DNA of 64,000 bases from CAYFXE01 sp964347035 (GCA_964347035.1 CAYFXE010000010.1:1-64000); one strand, 5' to 3'. Shown: positions 44,107 to 55,300, counted from the stretch's first letter. Translations and numbers: made by a program. The notes: a model not told the origin generated them from the sequence alone.

Positions 44107-46239
44107 ATGATAGAAAATCTCAAGCCAGTCCTGCTTCAGCACAAGAAATTCCTGTCAATTTTTTTTCTTGTTGTCTTCTTACCGTCTCTCATTTTAGCCT
44201 TTTTTGGAATCAGGGCCATCCAGAATGAAAAATACAAATTCCAGCAGCAGAACCTCGAACAACAGAAGGAATTTGTCAAAGTCTTAGACGCAGACGTTCA
44301 ATCTCTCATCGAGAGTCATTCATCAGCCTTGAAGGAAATCTCAACTAGTGAGGCCTTTCTCACCAAAGACTATGGTGAGATCAGTCGTTCAGTATCAAAT
44401 CGTCTTAAACAGGAGTCACTCTTTGGGCAGATAGGGATCTGGAGTTTGGATGAGTCCCCTTGGTTGCTGGGATTACAGGCCCATCCCCCGGCTGTGAAGA
44501 CTTTGGCTATTCCTCAAGAATGGGAAAGATGGCAAACTGATCTAAGAAAAGCGGAAGAAGCCGAATTCAGGCAGAAGAATATTCCTGTTGCAGTCTCCCG
44601 GTACATACTAATTCTTCGAAGAGCGAAGGAGAGCCAAATCAAAGCCTGGTTAAAAAGCCGCATTGCCCGGTGCCAGGTTAAACAGAAAAAGCATCAACAA
44701 GCCTTGATGACATACAAATCGATCATCACAGATTTTCCTGATCTGCTCACCGAATCTGGTCGACCTCTGGGGCTTGTCTCCAGCCTCGAAATACTGGATA
44801 TCCTTGGACAGAATAATACCTTGAGGGATTTTTTCCAGGAATCCCTCAAAATTTACGAACAGCTTGAGCAGAATGTTTGGTCTCTAGATGGGAATCAACT
44901 TAAGCTGTACTCCGCCATGCTGAGTCAGAAGATCGATGAAGCGGTTAAGGGACGTTCATCAGACAATATTCCCGAGAATTACTCCACAACGATAAATAAT
45001 CTAAGAAGCATATTAGACGGAAAATTAGGAATGTTCCGCTTGGCCGAAATCGTGAGGCGAAATATCCTGCCCAGCGTCAAAGAAAAAATGAAGGGATCAA
45101 ACATTCGCGTGCCAATGGTTCATAAAAGTGCCTTCGAGTATAAAGGGCAAGATGTCCTGGTTCTTCTGGTTCATCTGCCCATGAATGAATCAGGCGAGCT
45201 TGAGGAATTCCTCGGTTCTGTCTTTAAAATCGATGATATGTCGGATACCATTCGTTCTCTGGCCGCGGAGAACACCCCCCCGGGCAGTTCTGTCGTTTTT
45301 CGTTCGACCCTATCCGATAAAATCATCTTTGGACAAGAAGGAGAAGACCAGGGTAAGCCTATCATCACCGATTTCTTCTCCGAGAATTTTCCACCCTGGA
45401 GAGTAGAGTTATACCAAAGCAAAGATGGAGGAACAGGATTCTTTCTGTATAAAAACATCTTTTTCTGGACCATCTTGGCCCTGCTGGTCATCGTCTTTTT
45501 TGGCTCAGGTCTTATCATCCGCACCATTGTTCATGAGATGCAGCTTATCAATCTGAAATCGGAATTTATCGCCTCGGTCTCCCATGAATTCAAAACTCCG
45601 CTGACGGCGATGGGAGCGGTTCTGGAGCGACTCCTGAGCGATGAAGTGAAGGATCCCAAGAAAACCAAAGACTATTACCGGATCTTGAGTCACGACTCTG
45701 AAAGATTAAAAAGGCTCGTCAAGAACGTCCTGGATTTTACGAAAATCGAAGACGGGAAGAGGGAATACAGACTGACCGAGACCGATATCACCCGCCTGGT
45801 TCGCCAAGAGGTGGACAGCTTTCAAAAGGAAAATCAGATGATTGGTTTCAGTGTGGATACCAAGTTCGACGATGACATCCCCTCTATCCTCGCCGATGAA
45901 GAGGCCATGAGCCAGGCCCTGCACAACATCCTGGACAACGCTGCCAAATTCTCTGGTCGGGAGAAAAATATAGAAGTCAAGGTTATTCGCAGACAGGACA
46001 GGGTCGAGATAGCCGTCCAGGATAGGGGAGTCGGGATTCCTGAAAGCGAACAGAAAAAGGTGTTTGAAAAGTTCTACCGGGGAAAAAAGGCCTCACCTGT
46101 ATCCCCGACCGGGACCGGTCTCGGGCTGACTCTAGTCAAACACATCATGGATGGCCATGGTGGGGATGTCGTGATCAAGAGTCGACCGGGAAAAGGAACT
46201 TGTGTTTCCCTGATTTTGCCTTTCGGAAAAGGAGGATAG
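44107..46239 (+). CDS. Membrane sensor histidine kinase with large extracytoplasmic domain
   Basis: 710 aa. Helix 1 is about residues 16-34 (LSIFFLVVFLPSLILAFFGI) and helix 2 about 455-478 (IFFWTILALLVIVFFGSG). Between them about 400 residues lie outside the membrane and include a TPR-like stretch (RCQVKQKKHQQALMTYKSI). The kinase core has the phosphoacceptor in SHEFKTPLTAMGAV near residue 493, N box LHNILDNAAKF, DRGVGI and GTGLGLTL. It should phosphorylate the response regulator encoded 6 bp downstream. A motif upstream (44030..44048) is shared with the TolB-like gene. Confidence 0.92.
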   Translation: MIENLKPVLLQHKKFLSIFFLVVFLPSLILAFFGIRAIQNEKYKFQQQNLEQQKEFVKVLDADVQSLIESHSSALKEISTSEAFLTKDYGEISRSVSNRLKQESLFGQIGIWSLDESPWLLGLQAHPPAVKTLAIPQEWERWQTDLRKAEEAEFRQKNIPVAVSRYILILRRAKESQIKAWLKSRIARCQVKQKKHQQALMTYKSIITDFPDLLTESGRPLGLVSSLEILDILGQNNTLRDFFQESLKIYEQLEQNVWSLDGNQLKLYSAMLSQKIDEAVKGRSSDNIPENYSTTINNLRSILDGKLGMFRLAEIVRRNILPSVKEKMKGSNIRVPMVHKSAFEYKGQDVLVLLVHLPMNESGELEEFLGSVFKIDDMSDTIRSLAAENTPPGSSVVFRSTLSDKIIFGQEGEDQGKPIITDFFSENFPPWRVELYQSKDGGTGFFLYKNIFFWTILALLVIVFFGSGLIIRTIVHEMQLINLKSEFIASVSHEFKTPLTAMGAVLERLLSDEVKDPKKTKDYYRILSHDSERLKRLVKNVLDFTKIEDGKREYRLTETDITRLVRQEVDSFQKENQMIGFSVDTKFDDDIPSILADEEAMSQALHNILDNAAKFSGREKNIEVKVIRRQDRVEIAVQDRGVGIPESEQKKVFEKFYRGKKASPVSPTGTGLGLTLVKHIMDGHGGDVVIKSRPGKGTCVSLILPFGKGG

Positions 46240-46245
46240 AAGAGC

Positions 46246-46935
46246 ATGGAAAAGACCATCCTTGTCGTCGAAGATGATGCCGGAATCCGGGTCGTCCTCC
46301 AGGACGCCCTTACATCCCAGGGCTATAATGTCGTAACAGCAGAAGAAGGAAGGAAAGGATTGGAGTTGGCCAAAAAATTCAAGCCAGACCTCATTATCCT
46401 GGATGTGATGCTTCCGTTGATGGACGGCTTCGAGATCTGCAAGGGTATACGCAAGGAGGGAATCGTCTCTCCCGTTATGATGCTGACCGTCAAGGATGAG
46501 GAAGTGGATAAGGTCTTGGGGTTGGAGCTGGGGGCTGATGACTATGTAACAAAACCGTTCAGCTTGAAAGAGCTTTCAGCCCGGGTCAAGGCCCTTCTGC
46601 GCCGGGTCGAGGATTATCAGGAGGAGATGAGTGTCTACCGCTTCGGGGATGTCGAGCTGGATTTTCATAAGTATGAATCCCGGAAGGCCGGACAGGACTT
46701 GGGTTTGACTCCGCTTGAGATTAAAATCCTCAACCTGATGATCACAAAAAAAGGGAAGGTCATCACAAGAGATGAATTCCTAGATTCCATTTGGGGAGTC
46801 GATAATCTCGTCGTCTCGCACCGGACTGTGGATAGCCATATTGCCCACATCCGGAAGAAGATCGAAGAGAATCCCTCCAGTCCCAAACACATCCTGAGTG
46901 TTCACAGCATCGGCTATAAGTTTGTGGATGAATAG
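46246..46935 (+). CDS. OmpR-family response regulator
   Basis: 229 aa. Receiver: VVEDDAG, phosphoacceptor D53 in LIILDVMLPLMDGF, MLTVKDEE and TKPFSLKELSARV. Output: winged helix with LTPLEIKILNLMITKKGK, VVSHRTVDSHIAHIRKKIEE and IGYKFVDE. It should be phosphorylated by the kinase just upstream (6-bp gap). Its candidate binding motif occurs before both the kinase gene and the TPR-TolB gene that follows, which suggests autoregulation and control of that secreted propeller. Confidence 0.95.
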   Translation: MEKTILVVEDDAGIRVVLQDALTSQGYNVVTAEEGRKGLELAKKFKPDLIILDVMLPLMDGFEICKGIRKEGIVSPVMMLTVKDEEVDKVLGLELGADDYVTKPFSLKELSARVKALLRRVEDYQEEMSVYRFGDVELDFHKYESRKAGQDLGLTPLEIKILNLMITKKGKVITRDEFLDSIWGVDNLVVSHRTVDSHIAHIRKKIEENPSSPKHILSVHSIGYKFVDE

Positions 46936-46983
46936 ATTTAGTAAGAAAAAATGAAGGATATTTTATGGAAAAAGTTTCACCGT

Positions 46984-47002
46984 ATTTCCATATCTCCTCA
47001 AC
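46984..47002 (+). promoter_or_regulatory. Candidate OmpR-type regulator binding site upstream of the TPR-TolB gene
   Basis: The second copy of the 19-bp motif (16 of 19 identical; begins ATTTCCATATCTCC). A TATATT -10 (47024..47029) lies 21 bp downstream, with no good -35, so an activator site at this spot is sensible. TTCACC also lies just upstream of both copies, at spacings that differ by 11 bp (one helical turn). Confidence 0.5.
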
Positions 47003-47058
47003 ACATTGACCGCTGCCAGCGGCTATATTGTCAGCATCGAAGACGAAGGAGATGAGGA

Positions 47059-49149
47059 ATGAAAAGAAAACAAAATTGGATGATGGTGCTTTTCTTATTG
47101 GCGGGGGCTTCCCTTCTTTTTTCGGGTTTGGTGCAGAAGGAATCGGCCAAGGAGCTGTTTGAAAAGGCCCTGTACCTAGAAGAAACAAAAGGGGACCTGG
47201 AAAGCGCTGTCGAGGTCTACCAGCGGATAGTCGAAGAATTTCCGGCCGAACGGAAGACCGCAGCTCAATCTTTGTATCACATCGGCCTGTGTTACGAGAA
47301 GCTGGGACTGGAAGAAGCTCAAAAGGCTTTCCAGAAAATAATCGACATCTATCCAGAACAGACCTATATGGTTAAAGGAGCCAGGGATAAAGTCGCTCTC
47401 CTTATCAGCGCCCAAGACATGCTGGGAAAAGGCGAAAAAAAATTCAGGGTGCGAAGGATTTGGGATGATGCGGGGGGATCTATCTTTACTTTGGGAACTC
47501 CCTCTCCTGACGGCAGGTATGTCTCCTTTGTGGATTGGGAGAATTTTGGTAATCTTGGAGTGCGTGACCTGGTAAAGGGAAAAAGCCGCCTTATTACGAA
47601 GATCGAGTCCTGGGATGCCGGAGAGATGGCTTTTAATGGGGTGTTCTCCCCTGACGGAAGCCAGATTGCCTACTGCTGGCAGAACAAGGAAGGTATCGGT
47701 GAGGTGCGGGTTATCAAGCGAGATGGATCCCAACCCAGGATTCTCTACGGCAATAAAGAAAGCGGGTTTCCCTGGCCAGCAGCTTGGTCCCTGGACGGAA
47801 AACATATCCTGACTTTTCTCCGCATAGAAGGCAAACACACTACTATTGCTTTTATCTCCAGCACGAACGGATCTGTCAGGGTTATAAAGACTTTGGGGCC
47901 CTGTCCTCCCAGCCCAAAATTAAGGATGAGTCTTTCACCGGACGGACGTTACATTGCCTACAATTTTATTCAGCGGGAAGAATCGAGGGAACACGACATA
48001 TTTCTTCTTTCGGCGGACGGAAGACACCATACACCACTCATCGAACATCCGGCAGATGACACGGTCATCGGATGGGCTCCTGAGGGCAAGGGCGTACTCT
48101 TTAAGAGTGACCGGACTGGAAGTCAAGGCATCTGGTTCGTCCAAGTTGCCGATGAGAAACCACAGGGAGCGCCTCAACTCCTCAGAGCTGAAACGGGAAA
48201 TTTCGAGGTGCTCGGCATGGCTCAGGACGGCTCCTTGTTCTATAGTCCTCGTTCAGGCTGGAGCGATATCTACACGGCCACGATCGATCCGACAACGTGG
48301 AAAATAAAATCTCAGCCGATCAAAATAGTCCAGGAGTTCGAAAGCTTTAACTCTGCTCCGGACTGCTCACCCGACGGTGAATACTTGGTCTGCCGGTCTT
48401 CACGGAAAGGTTTGGATGCAGCTCTGCTTATCCGTTCCTTCTCGACGGGTGAGACACGGGAACTGGTCCCAAAACGGGGAATAAGCCTGAACTTCCACTG
48501 CCTCCGCTGGTCTCCTGATGGAAAGGCGATTCTAGGAGTCGGCTCATACAAGGGAAGATATAATTACTTGTTTGCTATCGATAGTCAGACAGGCGATGTC
48601 GAAATTATCGCTGAGCCGGATGAAAAAAAAGGAGTTATCCACCGGCCGGATTGGGCTCCTGATGGTAAAGCGGTTTTCTTTTACCGACTAAGCAAAGATG
48701 CCTACCCCATTTATCGACTCGACTTGAAGACTAGCGAAGAAAAAGAAATATACAGCCCTCCGAAAGGCCGCGTGTATGCCCTAACCCTCTCTCCTGATGG
48801 TCAGCAGTTGGCCTTCGAGTCAGACAACAAGCTGATGGTACTGGCTGTGACCGGAGGCGAACCCAAGGAACTCACTCCAGTCAAGAAATTGAGTACGATT
48901 GCCTGGACGCGCGACAGCAAGTATATACTCTACGGACTAACACGAGATAAAGATTATACAGTTGATTTATGGCGGATCCCGGCCGAAGGGGGCGAGCCGA
49001 AGAAGCTCAATCTGGCGATGCCAGCTCTGATGCACCTGGGCACTCATCCGGATGGTCAACGCATCGTCTTTACCGCCCAGTCAAGACCCTTCAAGGCAGA
49101 AATCTGGGTGATGGAGAATTTCCTGCCGTCCGAAGAAAAAAAGAAATAG
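47059..49149 (+). CDS. Secreted TPR plus TolB-like beta-propeller protein
   Basis: 696 aa. A signal peptide (MMVLFLLAGASLLFSGLV) is followed by TPR-like helices (AVEVYQRIVEEFPAERKTAA, YHIGLCYEKLGLEEAQKAFQ). From about residue 130 come repeated propeller blades with SPDGRYVSF, FSPDGSQIAYCWQ, SPDGRYIAYNF, SPDGEYLVCRS, APDGKAVFFYR, SPDGQQLAFES and HPDGQRIVFTAQ, typical of TolB-like WD40 proteins. It follows the kinase/regulator pair and has the regulator motif upstream. It may bind envelope protein or carbohydrate; no enzyme motif is seen. Confidence 0.88.
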   Translation: MKRKQNWMMVLFLLAGASLLFSGLVQKESAKELFEKALYLEETKGDLESAVEVYQRIVEEFPAERKTAAQSLYHIGLCYEKLGLEEAQKAFQKIIDIYPEQTYMVKGARDKVALLISAQDMLGKGEKKFRVRRIWDDAGGSIFTLGTPSPDGRYVSFVDWENFGNLGVRDLVKGKSRLITKIESWDAGEMAFNGVFSPDGSQIAYCWQNKEGIGEVRVIKRDGSQPRILYGNKESGFPWPAAWSLDGKHILTFLRIEGKHTTIAFISSTNGSVRVIKTLGPCPPSPKLRMSLSPDGRYIAYNFIQREESREHDIFLLSADGRHHTPLIEHPADDTVIGWAPEGKGVLFKSDRTGSQGIWFVQVADEKPQGAPQLLRAETGNFEVLGMAQDGSLFYSPRSGWSDIYTATIDPTTWKIKSQPIKIVQEFESFNSAPDCSPDGEYLVCRSSRKGLDAALLIRSFSTGETRELVPKRGISLNFHCLRWSPDGKAILGVGSYKGRYNYLFAIDSQTGDVEIIAEPDEKKGVIHRPDWAPDGKAVFFYRLSKDAYPIYRLDLKTSEEKEIYSPPKGRVYALTLSPDGQQLAFESDNKLMVLAVTGGEPKELTPVKKLSTIAWTRDSKYILYGLTRDKDYTVDLWRIPAEGGEPKKLNLAMPALMHLGTHPDGQRIVFTAQSRPFKAEIWVMENFLPSEEKKK

Positions 49150-49184
49150 CCAAATCTTGAGTCACGACCTGAGACAGAAATCAA

Positions 49185-49216
49185 GGCCCGATGACATGCT
49201 CATCGGGCCCTTTTTT
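49185..49216 (+). terminator. Rho-independent terminator after the TPR-TolB gene
   Basis: GGCCCGATGA (49185..49194) pairs perfectly with TCATCGGGCC (49200..49209) around a CATGC loop and is followed by six Ts. It closes the kinase-regulator-propeller unit. The rest of the gap up to the TolC gene (49217..49502) is A+T-rich; nothing convincing is seen in it apart from the TolC ribosome site. Confidence 0.9.
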
Positions 49217-49502
49217 ATGGATTGGATGAGTTAAACATCATTAAATTAGATAAGGACTAAAGATAGTAATAATATCATTTCGCGATTGAATAGCTTTTCT
49301 ACCTCTCTGGGGGAATCGGTTTTAATAAGGGGTAAAGGTATTTTTGTATCTGGGAAAAAACAAAATATTAGACAAAAAAGGAAATTTGGTTTAAATGATA
49401 AGTTCAGCGCATTGATGTCATACCAAGATTTTTCTTCTTTTTTGTTTTTTAGTTTAGGCATGAGATTAATAAAAAAAGATATAATTACAGAGGAGGTCAA
49501 CA

Positions 49503-51062
49503 ATGATGAAACGAATACCAGGAGCGATAATGTTTCTGATTTTAGTTTTAGCCGTGGGATCATTCGCCCAACAAAATAAGAAATCTCTCTCTCTCGAAGA
49601 TTGCATTGCAGGGGCTATTAAGAACAATCTCGGCATTGGTGTTGAAATTTTAAACCCAGAAATAGCAGATGCATCAGTATCGCGGGCAAACGAAAAATTC
49701 ATGCCCTCTTTCTCTTTCAGTTATAGCAACCGAGAAACAAGCACACCCTCTTATTCCTGGATTGATGCAGCAGATCAAGTCCGTTCGGCGTATAGAGACT
49801 ATGCCGCGTCTTTAAACCAGTTGATTCCAACCGGTGGCGAATTGAGTATTTCTCTTGACTCTTACAAGAATGACACCAACAGAAGGTTTCAGACCATAAA
49901 CCCTCGATACGGAAGCACTTTAACCTTTGAATTTACCCAACCGATCCTAAAGAATTTCGGATTTAGGATCAACCGGAGAGAGATCATTATTGCCAGAAAC
50001 AATAGGGAAATTTCCGAGAATCAATTCCAGCAAACTCTTTTGGATACTGTATACATGGTTGAAGAAGCCTATTGGAATCTTGTCTACAGCATCGAGAACC
50101 TGAGAGTTAAAAGGCAATCGCTGCAATTAGCCCGTGACCTTCTGGAGGAAAACCAGAGAAAAATCGAAGTGGGGATAATGCCCCCGATAGAAATCTATAC
50201 ATCCCAGTCCGAAGTCGCCACTCGAGAGGCTGACATCCTGCAGGCTGAGGCCTTAGTCAAGAACAACGAAGACCGGCTCAAAACAATCATCAACCTGTCT
50301 TTGACCGAAGATGGAAGAAAGATTGAAATATTCCCCTCTGATAGGCCAGTTTTCGAGAAAAGGGAGATAGAACTCGATGAGGCTCTAGCCGCGGCACTGG
50401 AGAACCGACCCGATCTAAAAGCGACAAAGATTGACTTAGAAACCAAGGAATTGAATGTCAATTATCAAAAAAATCAACTTCTTCCAGAGTTAAACTTCCG
50501 AGCTTCATATTGGAGTCCTGGGATTTCGGGGAATCAAATTTTGTACCTGGATAATGATCCTCTCACCCGGGTTGTCGTGGGAACATTACCCGGGGCTGCT
50601 ACCGATGCGCTCGAGGACGCTTTTAAGTTCAAGTATAACAATTGGTCAGTGGGATTGACTCTGAACATTCCTTTGAATACCATATTCTCTCGGGCTGATT
50701 ATGCGCAGGCTAAGCTCAGTCTGCAGCAGGCTCTCCTGAAGTTGAAAGACCAAGAGCAACGAATATTCTTGGAGATCACCACGGCCGTGAGAGCCGTTCA
50801 GACAAATTACCAACGAGCTCAAGCCTACACAGCGGCCCGCGAACTGGCTCAAAAAAAGCTGGAAGCCGAGGAGGAAAAATTCAAAGTGGGGAAATCCACG
50901 AACTTCTTTCTCCTCCAATATCAGAGAGACGCAGCCGATGCCCAGAGCGCTGAACTCAAGGCCATGGTTGATTACAATATCTCTTTAGCTTATTTGGATA
51001 GAATCTTGGGCACAACATTCAAGACTAAAAACATAGTATTTTCTCAGATGCCACTTAGGTGA
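49503..51062 (+). CDS. TolC-family outer-membrane efflux protein
   Basis: 519 aa with a signal peptide (GAIMFLILVLAVGSFAQQ). SLEDCIAGAIKNNLGIGVEI is the usual first OEP helix. The two structural repeats are seen as SIENLRVKRQSLQLARDLLE and TNYQRAQAYTAARELAQKKL, long alpha-helical coils that build the periplasmic tunnel. It should form the outer-membrane duct of the efflux pump whose adaptor and permease genes follow (77 bp and -4 bp). AGAGGAGG lies just before the ATG. Confidence 0.9.
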   Translation: MMKRIPGAIMFLILVLAVGSFAQQNKKSLSLEDCIAGAIKNNLGIGVEILNPEIADASVSRANEKFMPSFSFSYSNRETSTPSYSWIDAADQVRSAYRDYAASLNQLIPTGGELSISLDSYKNDTNRRFQTINPRYGSTLTFEFTQPILKNFGFRINRREIIIARNNREISENQFQQTLLDTVYMVEEAYWNLVYSIENLRVKRQSLQLARDLLEENQRKIEVGIMPPIEIYTSQSEVATREADILQAEALVKNNEDRLKTIINLSLTEDGRKIEIFPSDRPVFEKREIELDEALAAALENRPDLKATKIDLETKELNVNYQKNQLLPELNFRASYWSPGISGNQILYLDNDPLTRVVVGTLPGAATDALEDAFKFKYNNWSVGLTLNIPLNTIFSRADYAQAKLSLQQALLKLKDQEQRIFLEITTAVRAVQTNYQRAQAYTAARELAQKKLEAEEEKFKVGKSTNFFLLQYQRDAADAQSAELKAMVDYNISLAYLDRILGTTFKTKNIVFSQMPLR

Positions 51063-51138
51063 GAAATGTGATCGAGGCGGAGAAGAAAAAAGGAGACTTG
51101 AATTGTCCTCAGAGCGAACGCGATCAGGGAGGTAAGAA

Positions 51139-52356
51139 TTGAAGAAGAAAGCAATACTGATAGCCATAACATCCGTTATCGTTGCTCTCATCGGCTGGCA
51201 GGTCATCCAGAAGGTCATAAAATCAGGCCAAGGATCAGGCCCTCAGCGCAGGGCCATGCCTGTGGCTGTGGAAATAGCGGCTGTAAAAAAGGCTACCATC
51301 CGCGATGTTGGTCATTTTACGGGAACTCTAGTTCCCAAATCCCAATTTATGGTTGCCCCGAAAATTTCAGGAAGGTTAGAAAAACTCATGGTTAATATCG
51401 GGGATAGGATCAAACCCAATCAGTTGATTGCGCTTCTCGATGACGAGGAATACAGCCAGCAGGTACGCCAAGCTGAGGCAGATCTGCAAGTGGCTCAAGC
51501 CAACCTCGAAGAATCGCAGAGCTCTCTCGATGTGGCAAAACGGGAATTTGAGAGAGTTCAGGAACTTCACAAAAGAGGCATTTCTGCTGACTCCGAACTG
51601 GATTCTGCAAGGGGTACCTATTCAACGCAGGAAGCCAGATACAAGGTAGCCCAGGCCCAGGTGGCACACAGACAAGCAGCCTTGGAAGCGGCCAGGGTCC
51701 GTTTGTCCTATACAAAAATAAGAGCATCCTGGGAAGAAGGAACCCATCCTAGAGTCGTCGGAGAACGTTTTGTTCACGAGGGAGCCATGCTCACATCCAA
51801 CGCCCCGATACTTTCAATCCTAGAAATTAACCCATTGCTGGCTGTCATCCACATCACTGACAAGGATTATTTCCGAGTGCAAAAAGGACAACAAGCCTTT
51901 ATCGGCACCGATGCTCTCCCCGACAAAACTGTGTCTGGAAAAATTGTCCGCATTGCTCCTCTGCTTAAAGAAACTTCGAGAGAAGCGAGAATCGAAATCG
52001 AAATGCCTAATCCGGAGCAGCTTTTTAAACCTGGCATGTTTGTATCCGTCCAGATCGAGTATGCGATCCATGATGAGGCAACCGTGGTTCCGGTGAGCTC
52101 TGTCGTGACGAGGGACAATCAACAAGGCGTCTTTCTAGCAGATAGGGAAAACAAGGTTGTCAAGTTTGTTCCGGTTAAGGTTGGCATTTCCAACAGTGAA
52201 CTGGCAGAAATCATGGATCCTTCTTCTTTTTCTGGCTATGTTGTCACTATGGGGCAGCATCTTCTTTCGGATGGGAGCCCGATCATCTTGCCTCAGCCTA
52301 CTTCGACACAAGATGCCAGAAATCCTTATGAAGTCAAACCTGGAGAAAAAAGATGA
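51139..52356 (+). CDS. RND efflux periplasmic adaptor (membrane fusion protein)
   Basis: 405 aa from a TTG at 51139 with AGGGAGGT upstream. An N-terminal anchor (LIAITSVIVALIGWQVI) precedes the biotinyl-lipoyl-like region (FMVAPKISGRLEKLMVNIGD, RIKPNQLIALLDDEEY). A helical hairpin follows (QAEADLQVAQANLEESQSSL), then the beta-barrel domain FVHEGAMLTSNAPILSILEI. It should link the RND permease to the TolC-like duct. The stop overlaps the permease start (ATGA), so they are translationally coupled. Confidence 0.92.
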   Translation: MKKKAILIAITSVIVALIGWQVIQKVIKSGQGSGPQRRAMPVAVEIAAVKKATIRDVGHFTGTLVPKSQFMVAPKISGRLEKLMVNIGDRIKPNQLIALLDDEEYSQQVRQAEADLQVAQANLEESQSSLDVAKREFERVQELHKRGISADSELDSARGTYSTQEARYKVAQAQVAHRQAALEAARVRLSYTKIRASWEEGTHPRVVGERFVHEGAMLTSNAPILSILEINPLLAVIHITDKDYFRVQKGQQAFIGTDALPDKTVSGKIVRIAPLLKETSREARIEIEMPNPEQLFKPGMFVSVQIEYAIHDEATVVPVSSVVTRDNQQGVFLADRENKVVKFVPVKVGISNSELAEIMDPSSFSGYVVTMGQHLLSDGSPIILPQPTSTQDARNPYEVKPGEKR

Positions 52357-55300
52357 AGCTGTCTCAGTTTTCGGTTTATCATCCGATCTTCACAGTCATG
52401 ATTATTTTGATTGTGATTATTCTAGGCTTTGTGTCTTTTACCCGTCTTCCTATTGACCTTTTACCGGATATCACCTTTCCCACACTCACTATCTTTGCCT
52501 CCTACGGCAACGCAAGTCCTGAAGAAGTCGAAGAATTAATAACCCGGCCTATCGAAGGAGCCATGGCTGCGGTTCCTGGTGTGGAAGAGATATCATCCAC
52601 TTCTTCTGAAGGAAGCAGCAGGGTGCGTGTTTCCTTCGCTTGGGGGATAGATCTTGAGGAAGCTTCGAATGATATACGGGACCGGTTGGATCGAATAATC
52701 CCGAATCTTCCGGAAGACGTCGAGCGGCCAAGGCTGCGCAAGTTTGATGCCGCCAGCTTCCCGATTCTCATCATGGGAGCGTCTTCAGACCTGGATCCTG
52801 TTCAGACAAGGCGTATCATCGATGACCAGATCAAGTATCGAATAGAGCGGGTGCCAGGAGTGGCTTCTCTCGATATCTGGGGAGGCCGCCAACGAGAGAT
52901 CCACGTCAATCTTCAACCAGATAAGATAAAAGCTCTCGGACTGCCTTTAGACCTGATCCTCAACAAAATACGATCAGAAAATGTGGATGTGCCGGCTGGT
53001 ACAATAGAACGAGGAAACTTTGAAGTGCTCATCCGCACGCCCGGTGTGTACACTAACCTTGATGAAATACGCAATACAGTTGTTGCCATCAGGGATGGAG
53101 TTCCGATTCAGGTCAAGGAAATCGCCAGTGTTGAGGATTCCTGGCAAAAAATCAGGCGGATCGTCAAGGTCAACGGAAAACCAGGCATTCGACTTTCCAT
53201 AAGCAAGCAATCAGGCAAAAACACAGTCGAGGTCGCTCAAGCTGTATTCAAAGAGCTGGAACGCATCAAGCGCGACATCCCTCAAGTGAGTCTAACACCG
53301 ATCATTGATTCCTCCAAATATATCCAGAGATCGATTTCGAATGTCGGGCGAGCTGCAGTCTACGGAGGTTTGCTGGCTGTCCTGGTCCTGTTATTTTTTC
53401 TGCGTAGTTTCCGAAGCACGACCGTTATCGCTACAGCCATCCCGATCTCGATCATAGCGACGTTCGCCCTGATCTACTTCGGTGGATTCACCCTAAATAT
53501 CATGACGCTTGGAGGGCTTGCCCTTGGAATTGGTATGCTGGTAGACAACGCTATTGTTGTTTTAGAAAACATATACAGGCTGCAGGAATCAGGCGAGAAA
53601 CCTATCAAGGCCGCCATCGACGGCTCCGGAGAGGTCACCTCTGCCATTATCGCCAGCACCTTAACCACTCTTGCTGTTTTTGTCCCCCTTGTTTTCCTCA
53701 GAGGCATGTCAGGGATTATGTTCAAACAACTTTCCTATGTCATTGCTTTTGCGCTTTTCTGTTCCCTGGTGGTTGCTCTCACCCTTGTACCGATGCTGTC
53801 GAGTAAAGTTCTACGCGTCACAAAACTCGCCAATCCAACCAATAAATCTTTTGGATTGAAGTTGTACCAGATGTCCGGACAATTTTTTATTAACCTGGAG
53901 AATAGATACAAAAAGCTGCTCCATTATGCTCTGGATCATCGCCTTCTTGTGTTGGGAATAGCCTTTCTGCTTTTAGTTGGAAGCCTTCTGCTCGTGCGGC
54001 TGGTGGGAAGCGAGTTTATGCCTTCAGCCGATGAGGGAGAGGTAAGGGTAACAGGAGAGATGGAAATCGGGACCCGTCTCGGAGTCATGGAAGAAAAATT
54101 TGAAACGGTTGCGGCTATTGTCAAGAATGAAGTCCCTGAGATTGAGAGCATGGTCGAGAGCATGGGAGGGGCAAGCTTCCGGGGATCCGGCTCACATGTA
54201 GGAGAGATGAGGATTTCTCTAGTACCCCAATCTCAACGCTCAAGATCCAGCGAAGAGATTGCCTCCAGACTTCGAAAAATACTTACAGGGATTCCAGGAT
54301 TAATAACACGGATAAGAACCGGACAGGGATTCTTTCTCCTGAGGATGGGAAGAGGCGGTGGAGATCGGATTCAAATCGAGGTAAGAGGATATGATCTGGA
54401 GACAGCCGATGCCCTTGCCAAACAGGTGGCGTTGATCGTAGAGAAAGTGGATGGTGTTACTGATTCTCGGATAAGCCGCGAGACCGGCACCCCGGAGGAG
54501 ATTATCATCATCGACCGGCAAAAAGCTGCCGACATGAAGCTCACAGTTTCACAAATTGCGAATACCCTTCAAACATTCCTCACTGGAACCAGGGCAAGCA
54601 ATTATCGAGAGGCTGGATTCGAATTCTGGATTCGCGTCAAAGTCAAGGATGCCGAAAAGATGAACCTGGAGGACATCTTGGACCTCACTCTCACCAACTC
54701 TGAAGGACAGCCTGTGATGCTGAGAAATGTGGTCAATGTGAGACCGAGAAAGGGCCCGGTTCAGATCCAGCGCAAGGATCAGGAACGCATCATCACAGTC
54801 TCTGCCGACATAAGCGGACGAGATATGGGATCAATAATTGCCGATATGCGCGAGAACCTCCGCACACTTCCCGTTCCAAGGGGTTTCAGCGTTCTCTTTA
54901 CTGGCGATTACGAAGAGCAGCAGAAGGCCTTTCGGGAATTGTTTTTCGGGCTTATCCTGGCTTTGATGCTTGTCTACATGGTCATGGCCTCCCTTTATGA
55001 ATCACTCCGAGATCCTTTCGTCGTGATGTTTTCAATTCCTCTGGCTGCTATCGGTGTTATACTGATGTTGTTTATCACCAATACCACCCTCAATGTTCAA
55101 TCGTACATTGGCTGTATTATGTTGGGGGGAATCGTTGTCAACAATGCCATACTACTCGTGGATTACACAAACCTCCTTCGCCGTCGAGATAAAATGCCTC
55201 TTCGAGAAGCTATTGAAGAAGCGGGCCGGCGGAGGCTTCGCCCGATATTGATGACAGCCACCACGACAATCATGGCCCTGCTTCCTCTGGCTCTTGGAAT

